From contig CAOKLQ010000013.1 of the NCBI GenBank assembly GCA_948469315.1, positions 1 through 45,748 on the forward strand: a DNA stretch of 45,748 bases. The letters are read 5' to 3'. Shown here piece by piece: positions 45,243 through 45,748 of the stretch (positions are counted from its first letter, which is position 1; every line of letters begins with the position of its first letter). The translations under genes were made by a program, and so were the position numbers. This stretch comes from an uncultured Clostridium sp. (lineage in GTDB: Bacteria > Bacillota > Clostridia > TANB77 > CAG-508). Below the pieces are notes generated by a model. The model did no database searches. It was not told the origin of the DNA and worked only from the letters and a program-made list of their open reading frames with translations.

Positions 45243-45748
45243 CTATCCTACTTTTCTCTCATATTCTTTTCTAGCACATATAAATTTTTCTAAATTATTA
45301 TTAACTTCTTGTAATGGTTTAAAATTGAAATAAATATCAACTTGCTTGTCGCTATGAATTTCAATTTTTTCTATAAATTCTCTAATTATTTCTTTTGTTG
45401 GTTTCTCCATATTAAAAAATTCTTCTATTAAATTGTCTAATTTACTTTCACTTTTTGTCTTATCATTTTCTCCAGATAGTTCTTGTTCAAGTTCTTTGAT
45501 GTTTTGTTCATATCCTTTTACAATCTCTTTTATTCTATTTGCATTTTTCATATATTCATCAAGTGTAATAATTCCTGCCAGTCTGTCATCATACATTACT
45601 TCCAACTTTCTAGTTTCTTTTTCTATTGTCTCTTTAAAAAAGTCTATTTGCTTTCTTATATCAAATTCTTGTGCCTGTCTTGTTTTAGTTTGTTTTGCAA
45701 TTTCTTCTAGTTTTTTTGTATTGGTATATTCTTTGCAAACTTCTCTTA
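45243..45748 (-). CDS. Large serine recombinase, C-terminal part (runs off the window)
   Basis: The minus-strand frame is open to the window's edge. It shows the coiled-coil and tail of clostridial large serine recombinases: KLEEIAKQTKTRQAQEF, then KLEVMYDDRLAGIITLDEYM, and near the end TKEIIREFIEKIEIHSDKQ followed by DIYFNFKP. The catalytic domain lies beyond the window. The stop codon is a few bases from the junction with GH94 sequence, the usual position of such an integrase at the end of its element. Confidence 0.88.
   Translation of the reverse strand, partial: REVCKEYTNTKKLEEIAKQTKTRQAQEFDIRKQIDFFKETIEKETRKLEVMYDDRLAGIITLDEYMKNANRIKEIVKGYEQNIKELEQELSGENDKTKSESKLDNLIEEFFNMEKPTKEIIREFIEKIEIHSDKQVDIYFNFKPLQEVNNNLEKFICARKEYERKVG

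Noticed and set aside
1..45748. CRISPR arrays and tRNA genes
   Set aside because: I found no evenly spaced identical repeats with unique spacers and no tRNA-like sequence in a manual reading; a covariance search could still find one.

Overview
The window looks like a chromosomal segment from an AT-rich, anaerobic, spore-forming member of the Clostridia. Evidence: SpoIIGA, sigma-E, sigma-G and a SpoVD-type PBP; an FprA flavodiiron protein; a SCIFF ranthipeptide precursor; AddB; and Firmicutes-style ftsA-ftsZ-spoIIGA-sigE order. I cannot place it below class. Nearly all genes are on the minus strand. Plus-strand exceptions are a small gene at 14008, leuS, an HExxH protein at 20990 and a Cu/Zn-SOD-like gene at 41543.

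Layout from low to high coordinate. 1-57 is the 5' end of a 16S rRNA gene (minus), with two tandem promoters behind it. Then come ymxH, a membrane-anchored lipoprotein-like protein, sigG, four small unrecognised genes, and the division/sporulation block sigE-spoIIGA-ftsZ-ftsA-sbp-DUF881-DUF881-ftsQ-murA (5308-13812; transcribed from murA towards sigE). Next are topB, an HD hydrolase, leuS with an inserted NUDIX domain, the SCIFF peptide, an HExxH protein, a family-4 uracil-DNA glycosylase, an S66 peptidase, pgeF, addB, fprA and a 1676-residue secreted dockerin protein. The second half of the dcw cluster follows (spoVD, ftsL, rsmH, mraZ), interrupted by a heterodimeric ABC exporter and the SOD gene. 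At the right edge a GH94 gene is cut by the end of a large serine recombinase.

The main discovery is a decoding anomaly. Seven genes, most of them essential or sporulation-specific, are each broken into overlapping ORFs by one or two +1 shifts (nine sites), and every break falls at an in-frame CGG codon. Dropping the C restores the conserved protein, always with Gly (GGA or GGG) at the site: sigE (two), spoIIGA (two), ftsA, murA, spoVD, an ABC exporter subunit and the HExxH protein. In my manual scan no recognisable gene in the window uses CGG as an ordinary Arg codon, although out-of-frame CGG is common (about 28 cases). The breaks are not at homopolymers, so random sequencing error is a poor explanation. 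Either a +1 shift at an unassigned CGG codon or quadruplet reading of CGGR by a tRNA-Gly would fit. Three unrecognised small genes (4322, 4660, 17239) do appear to carry an in-frame CGG. They are either foreign, evidence that CGG can sometimes be read as Arg, or sensors of the shift.

Other points of note: a pair of roughly 190-bp multi-hairpin repeats with compensatory base changes flanking the uracil-DNA glycosylase gene, a NUDIX domain inside LeuRS, a SCIFF gene with no maturase beside it, and a palindrome overlapping the sodC promoter.
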